In this document: positions 43,572 through 53,669 of the stretch, piece by piece
How the letters are laid out: every line of letters begins with the position of its first letter
Numbering within the stretch: position 1 is the first letter of the stretch
Assembly: GCA_963816795.1 (NCBI GenBank)
Contig: CAWFLT010000021.1
Span: forward strand, 1-64,000
Reading direction: 5' to 3'
Source: CAWFLT01 sp963816795
GTDB taxonomy: Bacteria; Acidobacteriota; Vicinamibacteria; Vicinamibacterales; SCN-69-37
DNA length: 64,000 nucleotides
Position numbers and translations under genes: made by a program
The notes under the pieces: generated by a model
Told to the model about the DNA's origin: nothing
Seen by the model: only the letters and a program-made list of their open reading frames with translations
Databases searched by the model: none

Positions 43572-44816
43572 ATGTCCGGGTTTCACACCAAACAGGGCGA
43601 GCTTTGTTGCGACGACGTGGCGCTTGGCGAGGTGGCGCGGGCGGTGGGGACGCCGCTGCACGTCTACAGCGGGGCGCTGATGGACGAGCGCTACCGTGCG
43701 CTCGATACGGCGTTTGGCGACCGTCCGCACCGGATCCACTACGCGATCAAGGCCAACGCGACGCTGGCCGTCGCCCGCCGCATGCACGGTCTCGGCGCCG
43801 GCGCGGACGCCAACTCAGCCGGCGAGATCGAGGTCGCCCTGCGCGCCGGATTCCGGCCGGGCGAGATCGTCTTCACCGGCGTGGGCAAGACGGCGGCCGA
43901 GCTCGACTGGGCGGTCGGCCTCGGCCTGGCGGCGATCAACGTCGAGTCGTCCGGGGAGCTGGCGCGCATCGCTGACCTGGCTGCTGCCCGGGGCACTCGG
44001 ACCCGCGTGGCCGTCCGGATCAACCCCGACGTGGATGCCGGCAGCCATCCGCACATCTCGACCGGCCATGCTGCGACCAAGTTCGGCATGTCGATCGAAG
44101 ACGGCGCGGCGATGATTCGAGAGATGGCGAAGCGGCCGAGCCTGCAGGTGGTCGGACTGCACGTGCACGTCGGATCCCAGATCACCCGGCCCGAGCCGCT
44201 GGGGCGCGCCGCCGAGTCGGTCGCCGATCTCGCGCGGTCGCTCGCCGCCGAGGGGATTCAGCTCGAGCATCTCGATCTGGGTGGCGGACTCGGCATCGCC
44301 TATCAGGCGGGACAGACCGTGGTCTCCGTCGAGGCCTATGCGCACGCGCTGCTGTCGGCCACCGAGGGCACCGGGCTGACGCTGGTCCTGGAGCCCGGCC
44401 GGTGGATTGTCGGCCCGGCCGGCGTCCTCGTCGCCCAGGTCGTTGATCTCAAACCCCAGCCCGGCGGCCGCTGGTTCGTCGTCATTGACGCCGGCATGAC
44501 GGATTTGCTCCGGCCGGCGCTGTACGGCGCCTGGCATGGTATCGAGCCGATCGCGCCACGCTCGGGCCCGCCGCTCCACGCCGACGTCGTTGGTCCGGTC
44601 TGCGAGACGAGCGACACGCTCGGCCGCGACCGCGAGCTGCCGCCGGTCGAGGTCGGCGATTTCGTCGCCATCCGCGACACCGGCGCGTACGGCGCGGTGA
44701 TGGCCTCGAACTACAATCGTCGTCTCACCGCAGCGGAAGTGATGGTGGAGGGCGACAGCTGGACCATCGTGCGCCGGCGGCAGACGGTGGACGAGCTCCT
44801 GCAGTGGGACGTGTGA
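43572..44816 (+). CDS. lysA: Diaminopimelate decarboxylase
   Basis: 414 residues. Last step of lysine synthesis: meso-diaminopimelate to lysine and CO2. PLP lysine in IHYAIKANATLAVARRM (about residue 59), phosphate loop DLGGGLGIAYQ, LVLEPGRWIVGPAGVLVAQV, and the active-site Cys in VVGPVCETSDTLGRDRELPP with YGAVMASNYNRR. All marker residues are present. TAGAAT stands 9 bases before the ATG as a possible -10. tmk starts within its stop. Confidence 0.95.
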   Translation: MSGFHTKQGELCCDDVALGEVARAVGTPLHVYSGALMDERYRALDTAFGDRPHRIHYAIKANATLAVARRMHGLGAGADANSAGEIEVALRAGFRPGEIVFTGVGKTAAELDWAVGLGLAAINVESSGELARIADLAAARGTRTRVAVRINPDVDAGSHPHISTGHAATKFGMSIEDGAAMIREMAKRPSLQVVGLHVHVGSQITRPEPLGRAAESVADLARSLAAEGIQLEHLDLGGGLGIAYQAGQTVVSVEAYAHALLSATEGTGLTLVLEPGRWIVGPAGVLVAQVVDLKPQPGGRWFVVIDAGMTDLLRPALYGAWHGIEPIAPRSGPPLHADVVGPVCETSDTLGRDRELPPVEVGDFVAIRDTGAYGAVMASNYNRRLTAAEVMVEGDSWTIVRRRQTVDELLQWDV

Positions 44817-45415
44817 TGCTGATCGCCTTCGAAGGTCTCGATCAAAGCGGCAAGGAAACGCAGGCGCGCACGCTCCGCGCGCGGCTCGAACAGGACGGGC
44901 ACAAGGTGCGCTCGCTCTCGTTTCCCGATTACGGCACGCCGATCGGCCGCGAGATTCAGCAGGCGCTCGCCGGCGAACGCGATTTCCCGCCCGACGTCAT
45001 GCAGCTGCTGTACGTCGCCAACCGCTACGAACACCGGCCGCGTATCGAGCTCTGGCTCGGCGCTGGCGACATCGTCATCTGCGATCGCTACCGCGCGTCG
45101 AGCGTCGCCTACGGAGAGGCCCACGGCCTCGATGTCGCCTGGCTGACCGACATCCAGCGGCACCTGCCCGATCCGGCCATCACCATTGTGCTCGACATCG
45201 CGCCGGAGACCGCTGCCAAGCGCAAGCAGGCGAACCGCGATCGCTACGAGCGCGACCTCGGGCTGCTCGCCCGCGTTCGCGCGAGTTATCACCGCCAGGC
45301 GGCGCAGCCGCACTGGGCACTGGTCGACGCGGATCGCGCCAAGGATGAAGTGGCGCAGGCGGTGGAAGATCTGGTGATCGCTTGCCTGCAACGACATACA
45401 TCCCAACATAGATGA
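44816..45415 (+). CDS. tmk: Thymidylate kinase
   Basis: 199 residues. Phosphorylates dTMP to dTDP. P-loop FEGLDQSGKETQARTLRARL, with D-Q-S-G-K-E rather than the bacterial DGSGKST, closer to eukaryal or archaeal thymidylate kinases; nucleotide-binding DRYRASSVAYGEAHGL; lid region RKQANRDRYERDLGLL with the Arg residues. ATG 44816 overlaps the lysA stop by one base (TGATG). No frame break. Confidence 0.9.
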   Translation: MLIAFEGLDQSGKETQARTLRARLEQDGHKVRSLSFPDYGTPIGREIQQALAGERDFPPDVMQLLYVANRYEHRPRIELWLGAGDIVICDRYRASSVAYGEAHGLDVAWLTDIQRHLPDPAITIVLDIAPETAAKRKQANRDRYERDLGLLARVRASYHRQAAQPHWALVDADRAKDEVAQAVEDLVIACLQRHTSQHR

Positions 45416-45526
45416 CCGCCCCTGAGGCACGGTCTCGAGATCGCCCGCCGCGTTCCACACCGTCAGAAATGCGCTGAGCGGCTGTAGGATGGACTCGCAG
45501 GATACCCTGCGTCTGGAGCACCTCTC

Positions 45527-46339
45527 ATGAAGCGCGTCCTGGTGATGGTTCTTTTGTCGGTCGCCGCCGTTTCCTCTGCCGTGGAAGGGAGACGAAGTGC
45601 CGCGCAGGCCACGACGGCGCCGCCCCGGCCGATCCGCGCCCTTTATGTCACCGGTGGCGGATTCCACGACTTCGTGGCCCACGAGAAGATCCTGCCGCCG
45701 TTCATCGCGAAGCAGGCCCGGGTCGACTGGACGGTCGATCACACCGCAGGCAAGTCTACCGAGGTGCTGATCGAGCGCCACAAGAACACCGACTGGGCCA
45801 AGGAGTTCGACGTCGTCCTCTACAACATGTCGTTCTCATTCGTGGTGGACGTGCCGTGGATCGAGCGCATTACATCTGCGCATCGCGACAGCGGCGTCGG
45901 CGCCGTGATCTTGCACGGCGCGGTGCACAGCTACCGCCGGTCCGAGTCGAAGGCCTGGGGCGAGATGATGGGCGCGTTCAGCATGCGGCACGACGCCCAG
46001 CGCGCGCTGACGGTCGAGGTCGTCGCCAAGGACTCGCCGATCATGCGCGGCGTGCCCGAGAAGTGGGTGACGATTCCCGAAGAACTGTACGAGCTCGAGC
46101 GCGTGTGGCCGGGCATGACGCCACTGGCCCAGGCCTTCAGCGTCGAGTCGAAGAAGACCTATCCGCTGATCTGGACGAACACCCACGGCAAAGCGCGCGT
46201 GTTCGTGACGTCGCTCGGGCACAACACCGCGATGATCGAAGACCCCGTCTATCTCGGCCTGGTCACGCGCGGGTTCTTGTGGACAGTGGACAAGCTTCAG
46301 AACGACGGCACGCCCGCGGCGGGGTACGCGGTCAGATGA
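45527..46339 (+). CDS. ThuA-like exported protein
   Basis: 270 residues. Signal peptide (VLVMVLLSVAAVSSAVEG), then a ThuA/type-1-glutamine-amidotransferase-like domain: IRALYVTGGGFHDFVAHEKI, FDVVLYNMSFSFVVDVPW, GVGAVILHGAVHSYRR, SPIMRGVPEKWVTIPEELYE, YPLIWTNTHGKARVFVTSLG, HNTAMIEDPVYLGLVTRGFL. ThuA domains are linked to trehalose and other sugar use. The Cys nucleophile of amidotransferases is absent (G-A-V-H), so a binding or other hydrolytic role is likely. TAGGAT upstream may be its -10. Stand-alone gene. Confidence 0.85.
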   Translation: MKRVLVMVLLSVAAVSSAVEGRRSAAQATTAPPRPIRALYVTGGGFHDFVAHEKILPPFIAKQARVDWTVDHTAGKSTEVLIERHKNTDWAKEFDVVLYNMSFSFVVDVPWIERITSAHRDSGVGAVILHGAVHSYRRSESKAWGEMMGAFSMRHDAQRALTVEVVAKDSPIMRGVPEKWVTIPEELYELERVWPGMTPLAQAFSVESKKTYPLIWTNTHGKARVFVTSLGHNTAMIEDPVYLGLVTRGFLWTVDKLQNDGTPAAGYAVR

Positions 46340-46425
46340 CACCGCGCGGGGCGCGCGTCACCGGCAGGTGGCGGTGGCTCCGCTGGGGCGTTCCTGAGAA
46401 ATGACGCCGGGTTAACATCTCGCCG

Positions 46426-47511
46426 ATGGGGCGACGCCTGATCACGGCAGCGGTCATGCTGCTCCTCTGGCCGGGGGCGCGCGTGCTGGCCCATCCGGTC
46501 CCGTTCAGCTACCTCGATCTGCGTCTTCAGTCCGGCGTGATCGAGGGCACGCTCGTCGTGCACGTCCTCGACGTCGCGCACGATCTGACGATCGACCCCG
46601 CGGCGCAGCTGCTCGATCCGTCGTCGCCGCGCGTTCGTTCGAGCGCGTCACCCAAGCTCGTCGGCGGCCGGTTGCAGATCGACATCAACGGTCGGGCCGC
46701 CGCGTCCATCGAATGGACGCGACTCGAGGTCGTGGCCGAGCGGCAGTCTCTCCGGCTGCATTTCCGCGTCCCATCGGCGGCGCCGGTCGCGTCAACGCGA
46801 GTGTCCGGGACGCTGTTTCCGTACGACGCGAACCACCGGACCTTCCTGAACGTCTACGAGGGCGACGCGCTCACGCAGGCGATTCTCGACCGCTCACGGC
46901 CCGTCGTTCGAGTACTTCGCCGGCACCCGCCAGGGTGCGTTCGCGGTCGTGCGCAAGTTCCTGCCGTCCGGCGTGCATCACATCCTGATCGGTCCCGATC
47001 ATCTGCTGTTCCTGATCGGCCTGCTGCTGCTCGGCGGCACGCTCGGCCGGCTGCTGCTGATCGTGACCGGGCTTCACGATGGCGCACAGCATCACGCTGT
47101 CGCTGGCGGCGCTCGGCGTCGTCAGTCCGCCCGCCAGCATCATCGAGCCGGCGATCGCGCTCAGCATCGTCTACGTCGGCGTCGACAATCTGCTGGTTCG
47201 GAAGGGCCGCGACGTCCGGCCCTGGATCGCGCTCGTCTTCGGCCTCATCCACGGCTTCGGCTTCGCGAACGTGCTGCGCGAGATGGACCTGCCGGCGCGG
47301 GCGCTGGGCTGGTCGCTGTTCTCGTTCAACGTCGGCGTCGAGATCGGGCAGTTGCTCGTCGTGATCGCCGCCGCCGGAGCGCTGGCCGGCCATCCGCCGA
47401 TGGAGTCCCGAGGCTGGCCGGCGCCTCGCCGTCGCCGGCTCGGTCGCCGTCATCGCCGCCGGAGGATTCTGGTTCGTGGAACGTGTATTCTTGTCCGGGG
47501 GATTCCGATGA
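46426..47511 (+). CDS. HupE/UreJ-like membrane protein, frameshifted
   Basis: About 360 residues. Signal peptide, then a soluble beta domain of about 150 residues (HPVPFSYLDLRLQSGVIEG ... VSGTLFPYDANHRTFLNVYE) and a membrane part with FLPSGVHHILIGPDHLLFLI, FTMAHSITLSLAALGVV, LVFGLIHGFGFANVLREMDL and FSFNVGVEIGQLLVVIAAAG. The H-x-x-G-x-D-H and GFTxAHS motifs are those of HupE/UreJ proteins, probably metal-binding in the membrane. Three +1 breaks (near 46903, 47075, 47415). The following metallo-hydrolase gene overlaps its stop (ATGA), so the two are co-transcribed. Confidence 0.8.
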
Positions 47512-48418
47512 AGCGCGCAGTGGTGCTCGGCACGCTGGTGGCTCGTGGGCGGATTGTCGATTGGCGTCTCGGCCGCGCGCCAGGGCGCACAGGCGCAGAC
47601 GGTCCAGGTCGAGAAGCTGCACGACAACCTCTTCGTCCTCGCGCGGCGGCGGCGGCAACACGGCCGTGTTCGTCACCGCCGACGGCGATCACGGTCGTGG
47701 ACTCGAAGAACCCCGGCTGGGGCCAGCCGATCCTCGACAAGATCAAGGAGCTGTCGCCGAAGCCCGTCACGCTCTCTGATCAACACGCACACCCACGGCG
47801 ATCACGTGAGCGGCAACGTCGAGTTCCCGGCCACGGTCGACGTCGTCGTCGCAGGCGAACACCAAGGCGAACATGGAGAAGATGAAGATCTTCGCCGACA
47901 ACGCCAATCGCGGCATGGCCAAGCGGACGTTCACGGACCGGATGACGATCGGCAAGGGCGCGGATCAGATCGATCTCTATTACTTCGGCCCCGGCCACAC
48001 GGACGGCGACGCGTTCGTCGTCTTCCCGGCGCTGCGGACGATGCACGCCGGCGACATCTTCGCGGGCACAAGGGCCTGCCGCTCATCGACGCCGCCAACG
48101 GCGGCAGCGTGCTGCACATCGCCAGCACGCTGCAGAAGGCGCACGCCGGCATCAAGGGCGTGGAGACGATCATCAACGGCCACATGCCGACGCAGACCAC
48201 GTGGGCCGACCTGAAGATGTTCGCGGACTTGAACCAGGACTTCCTGACCTGGGCGCAGGCGGAGCTCAAGGCCGGCAAGACGCCCGAGGCCGCGGCGCCG
48301 GGATGGGTCGATGCCGCGAGAAGTACGTCAAGGCCGGTTACGCGGCGGCCGCGCCAACGATGTTCGGTGGCTGGTCGGTCGCCTGCAGCGCCTGCAGGAA
48401 GAAATGACGAAGAAGTAG
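47508..48418 (+). CDS. Metallo-beta-lactamase-fold hydrolase, multiply frameshifted
   Basis: The joined frames give about 300 residues: signal-like start MKRAVVLGTLVA, QTVQVEKLHDNLFVL, NTAVFVTADG, ITVVDSKNPGWGQPILDKIK, zinc motif INTHTHGDHVSGNVEFP, DLYYFGPGHTDGDAFVVFPA, IDAANGGSVLHIASTLQKAH, IINGHMPTQTTWADLKMFAD and a helical end. The zinc ligands HTHGDH and later His residues are present. At least seven breaks fall within 900 bases, the densest in the window; the text remains conserved on both sides. It hydrolyses an unknown substrate in the periplasm and is translationally coupled to the HupE-like gene. Confidence 0.78.
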
Positions 48419-48441
48419 CCGCGCGGACCGACGGCCCCGGC

Positions 48442-48852
48442 TTACGCCATCGGGTTGAGGACGCGGACGGCCAGTCCGCGAAAGTCGCGCACGTTGCGGG
48501 TCACGATCGTGAGGTCGTGCACGCGGGCCGTCGCGGCCAGCAGGGCATCCACGACCGGCACCGTGCGACCCGCCCGGATCCGGCCCCATTCTTCAGCGAC
48601 CGTGCCGTCGATGGACAGCAGCCGATCTTCGTAGTACTGCGTCAGCCCCTGCACCCACCGATCGAGCGAGCCGGCCCATCGCGGATCGGTGCGCCGTGCC
48701 TGCTCGATGCCCTGGCGGATCTCTCCGACCGTGACCACGCTCATGAACAACGATCTCGCCGGCTGCTCGTCGAACCAGGCGAGCAGGCCGGCATGCGTCT
48801 TCGCCCCCTTGCGGAGCTCGGAGACGATGTTGGTGTCGAGCAGGAAGCTCAC
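48442..48852 (-). CDS. PIN-domain toxin (FitB/VapC type)
   Basis: 136 residues. PIN-domain ribonuclease with the acidic residues in SFLLDTNIVSELRK (D6), SVVTVGEIRQGIEQ (E), and VVDALLAATARVHD ... TRNVRDF (two D). The C terminus RVLNPMA matches the FitB branch. Known: such toxins cleave RNA and are held by a paired ribbon-helix-helix antitoxin. The antitoxin gene lies immediately upstream with a 4-base overlap. Confidence 0.92.
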   Translation of the reverse strand: MSFLLDTNIVSELRKGAKTHAGLLAWFDEQPARSLFMSVVTVGEIRQGIEQARRTDPRWAGSLDRWVQGLTQYYEDRLLSIDGTVAEEWGRIRAGRTVPVVDALLAATARVHDLTIVTRNVRDFRGLAVRVLNPMA

Positions 48853-49076
48853 AGGGTCACGCGACGGCCGCGGTCCCTGGCACGCGTCAGCCTCAGCGGC
48901 GGCGCCTCAGGCACCGCTCTGAGAAACGCTTTGAAATCCTGCGCGGCAGGTCCGAGGAGGACGTGCTCGAGGATCTCGCGATGCTCGGCTTCGGCCGAGC
49001 GTCCCCGGCCGGCCGCCCGCGTCTTGAGTGCAGCGACTACGCGGGGATGCAGGTTCCTGACGATCAACTGCGGCAT
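48849..49076 (-). CDS. Ribbon-helix-helix antitoxin (FitA type)
   Basis: 75 residues. N-terminal RHH: QLIVRNLHPRVVAALKTRAA, GRGRSAEAEHREILEHVLL, then a linker and a C-terminal peptide that binds the toxin. Typical FitA size. It should neutralise the PIN toxin and repress the operon by binding its promoter. The operator-like repeats at 49075-49091 overlap its start codon. Confidence 0.88.
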   Translation of the reverse strand: MPQLIVRNLHPRVVAALKTRAAGRGRSAEAEHREILEHVLLGPAAQDFKAFLRAVPEAPPLRLTRARDRGRRVTL

Positions 49077-49091
49077 GATAGCAATGATAGC
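49075..49091 (-). promoter_or_regulatory. Direct-repeat operator and -10 of the toxin-antitoxin operon
   Basis: On the minus strand GCTATCAT occurs twice with 9-base period (49091-49084 and 49082-49075), the second overlapping the ATG. TATCAT could be the -10, so the transcript would have no or a very short leader and antitoxin binding would block it. Confidence 0.5.
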
Positions 49092-49113
49092 ACCTCCGGG
49101 ATTGAACGGCCAA

Positions 49114-49863
49114 CTACTCGTGATCCGATCCCGAGCCGGCGGCGACGGCGCGCGCGACCGTCAAGACTCGAACGCTCTTGACCCCGGCGGCTCTCAGGAC
49201 CCGCGCGCACTCCGCCATCGTCGCGCCCGTCGTCATCACGTCGTCCACGAGCACGACGGTGGCCGAGCGAAGGTGGCGACGGGCAGGCCAGCCGCGCCAC
49301 CGCGCGAGGGCAAAGGAGCCGCGCACGTTGGCGTGCCGGCGAGCGGCCGGCAACCCGGCCTGCGGCGGCCCGTGCCGGCAACGCCGCAGCACACGCCAGA
49401 CTGGGAGCCCGAGCGCCCGGGCCAGATCGTCCGACTGGTTGAAACCGCGCTGCCAGGCGCGCAGCGGATGCAACGGCACCGGGATCACGGCGTCCGCGCC
49501 GGCAAGAATGTCGGGGCCGGCCCGCACCATGAGCGCGCCGAGCGGCGCAGCCAGGAGCCGCCGCCGGCCGTACTTGAACACGTGAATGATCTGCCGCAGC
49601 GACCCGTCGTACCGGCCCGCGCTCCGCGCCAACGAGAAGATCGGGGGCTGCCGCCGGCAGCGCGCGCACAACGGGTCGGCCGCGCGCCACGCGGCGAGCG
49701 CATCGCCGCACCGGACGCAACAGGGCGGCGTCAGCCGCGCCACCGCGCGCCAACACGTGTCGCACACCGGACTCGCCAGTGGACGGTCGAGCACTGCCGC
49801 GCACGCGGCGCAGAGTGGCTCGAGAAAGATGCGAACGAGCGTGTTGGCTGCCGTGACGAGCAT
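49114..49863 (-). CDS. comF: ComF-family phosphoribosyltransferase-like protein
   Basis: 249 residues. N-terminal zinc ribbon: CAAC, CDTC, CCVRC, CARC pairs (residues 18-69). Phosphoribosyltransferase fold: PLHPLRAWQRGFNQSDDLAR and the PRPP loop VVLVDDVMTTGATMAECARV. Known: ComF is needed for DNA uptake in naturally competent bacteria; its ssDNA/helicase partner is also cytosolic. dprA in the same window supports a competence capacity. TTGCAG motif 76 bases upstream of its start. Confidence 0.88.
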   Translation of the reverse strand: MLVTAANTLVRIFLEPLCAACAAVLDRPLASPVCDTCWRAVARLTPPCCVRCGDALAAWRAADPLCARCRRQPPIFSLARSAGRYDGSLRQIIHVFKYGRRRLLAAPLGALMVRAGPDILAGADAVIPVPLHPLRAWQRGFNQSDDLARALGLPVWRVLRRCRHGPPQAGLPAARRHANVRGSFALARWRGWPARRHLRSATVVLVDDVMTTGATMAECARVLRAAGVKSVRVLTVARAVAAGSGSDHE

Positions 49864-49938
49864 GACGCCGGCCGCGCATCAGGAGTGCAAGCCCGGGGCC
49901 AGGATCAGTCGCGAAAACGGCGGGAATTCAGCGAGGCA

Positions 49939-49956
49939 TTGCAGAAACTGCGATCG
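49939..49956 (+). repeat. TTGCAG-N3-CTGC motif upstream of comF
   Basis: TTGCAGAAACTGCGATCG, core palindrome GCAGAAACTGC. It lies in the 133-base gap between rsfS and comF, 76 bases upstream of the comF start. Matches the motif before dprA and the two coiled-coil genes. Confidence 0.55.
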
Positions 49957-49996
49957 GTGAGGCGACGGGGGATTGCGGGAAGTGCGTACTCGGAAC

Positions 49997-50398
49997 CTAC
50001 GGAACCCCGGAACCAGGCTGCACTTCAATCTTCTCCGCATCCCCCCACAGGCGCTCGAGCCCGTAGAACTCGCGCGGGCGCGGCAGAAACACGTGGAAGA
50101 TGAAGTCGAAGTAGTCGATCAGGATCCACTCGCCGCGGTCGTAGCCTTCCATCAGCGCCGGCTTCGCGCCGGTCTTGCCGATCGCGTCCTTGACCGCGTC
50201 CGCGATCGCCTGCACCTGGCGGACGTTCGTGCCGGTACACACCACGAAGAAGTCGGTGAATGCTGAACCCTTCGACAGGTCGAGGACGATGACGTCGAGG
50301 GCTTTCTTGTCGAGGGCAGCGGCGATGCCGGCCGTAAGTTCCTTCGAGAGGCGTGGGACAGCGGGGCGTTTGCGGGCGCGTGGGGCCGTCTTCTTCAT
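49997..50398 (-). CDS. rsfS: Ribosomal silencing factor
   Basis: 133 residues. RsfS/Iojap family: AAALDKKALDVIVLDLSKGS, AFTDFFVVCTGTNVRQVQAI, ADAVKDAIGKTGAKPALMEG, YDRGEWILIDYFDFIFHVFL, PRPREFYGLERLWGDAEKIE. Binds ribosomal protein L14 and blocks subunit joining when nutrients run low. A Lys/Arg-rich N-terminal extension of about 20 residues. Overlaps the nadD stop by 4 bases. Confidence 0.93.
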   Translation of the reverse strand: MKKTAPRARKRPAVPRLSKELTAGIAAALDKKALDVIVLDLSKGSAFTDFFVVCTGTNVRQVQAIADAVKDAIGKTGAKPALMEGYDRGEWILIDYFDFIFHVFLPRPREFYGLERLWGDAEKIEVQPGSGVP

Positions 50399-51044
50399 GC
50401 GAGTCCTTCTTCGGACGAAGTCAAATACAGTCGGTGCTGCCGGATGTAAGCGGCCACGACGTCCGGGATCAGTCCGTCCACCGGCGATCCGGCGGCAAGA
50501 CGCCGGCGAACGTCTGTCGACGACACTGGCGCCGTGGGAGCGTCCACTAGAACAATCGCGGGTCGAGTGGGCAGCGGCGCGGAGACGTCAATCATGCGAT
50601 CGGCCAGTGACGGCAGCATGTCGCGCAGCGCCGGCGCCGGCGACCCAGGGCGGGAAACGACCACGAAGTGGCAGCGATCCAGAAGTTGAGGATAGCGCAT
50701 CCAGGTCTCGATCTCACGAAAGGCGTCGGCCCCGGTGATGAGGAACATGTTGGACAGGTCTTCCCCCCGAGCGGTCAGCCGATCGAGCGTCAGTGACGTG
50801 TAGGACGGGCCGTCGCTGTCCAGCTCGATGTCCGATGCCACGAGCGCGGGGTGGTTCGCGATGGCCAGCGTCACCATCGCGAAGCGGTGGGCCGCCGAGA
50901 CGTGCGGCGCCCCTCTGTGCGGCGGAATCCGGGCCGGGACGAGCAGCACCCGCTCGAGTCCGAGGGCGCGGCGGGCGGCCTCCGCGACGTCGAGGTGGCC
51001 CAGGTGGATGGGGTCGAACGTGCCGCCGAGCAGGCCGCAGCGGG

Positions 51045-51048
<4 letters not shown>
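50395..51048 (-). CDS. nadD: Nicotinate-nucleotide adenylyltransferase
   Basis: 217 residues from GTG 51048, preferred because it overlaps the obgE stop by the 4-base GTGA common here and the family starts exactly at CGLLGGTFDPIHLGHL; an ATG 39 bases upstream lies within obgE. Motifs: GGTFDPIHLGHLDVAE, ARIPPHRGAPHVSAAHRFAM, SYTSLTLDRL, FLITGADAFREIETWMRYPQ and the ISSTxIR equivalent VSSTDVRRRL. Makes deamido-NAD. Confidence 0.92.
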
Positions 51049-52088
<1,040 letters not shown>

Positions 52089-52104
52089 GGGGAAGACTGG
52101 AGCG

Positions 52105-52374
52105 TCAGTCCGCGATCTTATCCAGCGGGAGAATGTCGATCACACGCCCGTGGCCACCGTGATCGGAGAACTTCACGCGGCCTGGAACTTTGGCAAACAA
52201 CGTGTCGTCTTTCCCGCGGCCGACGTTCAGTCCCGGCCGGAAGCGGCGGCCGCGCTGACGCACCAGAATCGAGCCGCCGGTGACGATGTTGCCGTCGAAG
52301 CGCTTGACGCCGAGCCGCTGCGAGTTGCTGTCGCGTCCGTTCCGTGAGCTGCCTTGACCTTTTTTAGTTGCCAT
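52105..52374 (-). CDS. rpmA: Ribosomal protein bL27
   Basis: 89 residues, standard length. ATKKGQGSSRNGRDSNSQRL, GVKRFDGNIVTGGSILVRQR, GRRFRPGLNVGRGKDDTLFA, KVPGRVKFSDHGGHGRVID. The N-terminal Lys-rich tail reaches the peptidyl-transferase centre. Usual partner of rplU, 30 bases downstream of it. Confidence 0.97.
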   Translation of the reverse strand: MATKKGQGSSRNGRDSNSQRLGVKRFDGNIVTGGSILVRQRGRRFRPGLNVGRGKDDTLFAKVPGRVKFSDHGGHGRVIDILPLDKIAD

Positions 52375-52404
52375 GACACCAGGGCGGGCTGGACCCGCCC
52401 CTCC

Positions 52405-52719
52405 TTAGATGTTGATGCTCGTGACGCGCACGCGCGTCTGCAGCGTCCGATGCCCGCGTGCCTTGCGGTAGTGCTTCCGCCGCTTCATCTTGAACACGCG
52501 AATCTTCTTGCCCTTGGTCTGGGCCAGGACCTCGCCCGTCACCGACGCGCCGGCGACGTACGGCGTGCCCGCCACGACCTGACCATCGCCCTGCTCGACG
52601 AGCAGAACCTTGTCGAACGTGATTTCCGCGCCCGGCTCGGCCGTCACCTTGTCGACGACCAGCACTGCCCCTGGCGCGACCTTGGCCTGCCGGCCCCCTG
52701 CTTCCACAATGGCGAACAT
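52405..52719 (-). CDS. rplU: Ribosomal protein bL21
   Basis: 104 residues. FAIVEAGGRQAKVAPGAVLV, VDKVTAEPGAEITFDKVLLV, TGEVLAQTKGKKIRVFKMKR, RKHYRKARGHRTLQTRVRVT. Standard length and a complete KxxKxYxxxxGHRQ-type signature (RKHYRKARGHRTL). First gene of the rplU-rpmA-obgE-nadD-rsfS cluster. Confidence 0.97.
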   Translation of the reverse strand: MFAIVEAGGRQAKVAPGAVLVVDKVTAEPGAEITFDKVLLVEQGDGQVVAGTPYVAGASVTGEVLAQTKGKKIRVFKMKRRKHYRKARGHRTLQTRVRVTSINI

Positions 52720-52797
52720 GTCAGGATGCTCCGTGATACCGCCGCACGGCGCCCGTCCGGGGCCATGCCAGAACTTACGAGCCTAGCACAGACGGCT

Positions 52798-52904
52798 TCA
52801 GGCCTCAGGCACTAGGCGTCGGGCACTGGACGGTTCTCTGCGGCCCGGGCCGCTCTAGTGCCCAGTAGCCTGCGGCCCGGTGCCAGTGGCCTGAGGCTCG
52901 TGGC
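52798..52904. repeat. Degenerate GGCCTCAGGCACTAG-type repeats
   Basis: The gap upstream of rplU contains GGCCTCAGGCACTAGGCG, GGGCACTGG, AGTGCCCAGTAGCCTG and CAGTGGCCTGAGGC, with inverted halves (CAGGCACTAG / CTAGTGCCC) able to pair. No clear promoter for rplU was found within it. Confidence 0.55.
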
Positions 52905-53669
52905 TTACTTAATGAGGATCCTCGTCCCCCGGATCTTCTGGGTGCTGAGCGTGTTGAGGAAGCCGGGCAGGAGCTTGTCCATCAGCTCGAAATAGGACGA
53001 GAGCGCGGGGGTGTTCTGGCCCTCCTGGTAGAGCGCCTCCTCGTGGAACGACTCGGTGTAGAGCTGCTCGCCGGTGCGCCCGTCGATGAAGACGAACTTG
53101 GGCGTGAGCGAGTAGCCCTTCATGTTGACGTAGCTCCGGACCTCGCGGTATTCCGGCCGGCCGGCGCTGTCGGTCGTCGTCGCCATCTTCGACGCCATGC
53201 CGCTCTTCGTGATCTCCGTGAACAGGATCGAGCCGGTGACGATGAGCGGGGTCTGGTGCTCTTCGCCGAGCTTCTTCCAGTAGTCCTTGTCGGCGAGAAT
53301 CTTTTCGTATTCGGCCAGGTCCTTGTCGGTCTTGATCCGCGGTTCGTCGCTGCTGTCGGCGGCCGGCGACGGTCCGCCGCGGCGCTTGTCGAATTCGTCG
53401 ACGAGCGAGATCACATCGGCGTCGATGACCTTGAGGTCGGACTTGGTGCGGAGCTGACTGCGAAGCAGCCGCGCCGTTTCCGTATTGGGATCGAGGCTCT
53501 TCGACCCGCCGGCGAGAAATCCGGCGACCAGCACGCGTTGAAACGAGCTGACGTCGAGCTTGGCGTGGATCGGCGTCTCGACCGGGATCTCGTAGAAGCT
53601 GACACAGCCGGGGCCAGCGACGGCCACGAGCAGGAAGCTACCGAGCGCGGCGGCGGTTTTGACGGTCAT
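52905..53669 (-). CDS. Exported lipoprotein of unknown function
   Basis: 254 residues from ATG 53669. Lipobox SFLLVAVAGPGCVSFYEIPV (Cys about 22). The mature part: SSFQRVLVAGFLAGGSKSLD, NTETARLLRSQLRTKSDLKV, TPLIVTGSILFTEITKSG, KFVFIDGRTGEQLYTESFHE, ALSSYFELMDKLLPGFLNTL. A VTG-I-F / D-RTGE--Y pattern is like the CsgG/TolB-N-type lipoproteins that assemble envelope pores or act as accessory factors; not named further. Its start overlaps the TPR gene's end by 32 bases, so the two are co-expressed. Confidence 0.72.
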   Translation of the reverse strand: MTVKTAAALGSFLLVAVAGPGCVSFYEIPVETPIHAKLDVSSFQRVLVAGFLAGGSKSLDPNTETARLLRSQLRTKSDLKVIDADVISLVDEFDKRRGGPSPAADSSDEPRIKTDKDLAEYEKILADKDYWKKLGEEHQTPLIVTGSILFTEITKSGMASKMATTTDSAGRPEYREVRSYVNMKGYSLTPKFVFIDGRTGEQLYTESFHEEALYQEGQNTPALSSYFELMDKLLPGFLNTLSTQKIRGTRILIK

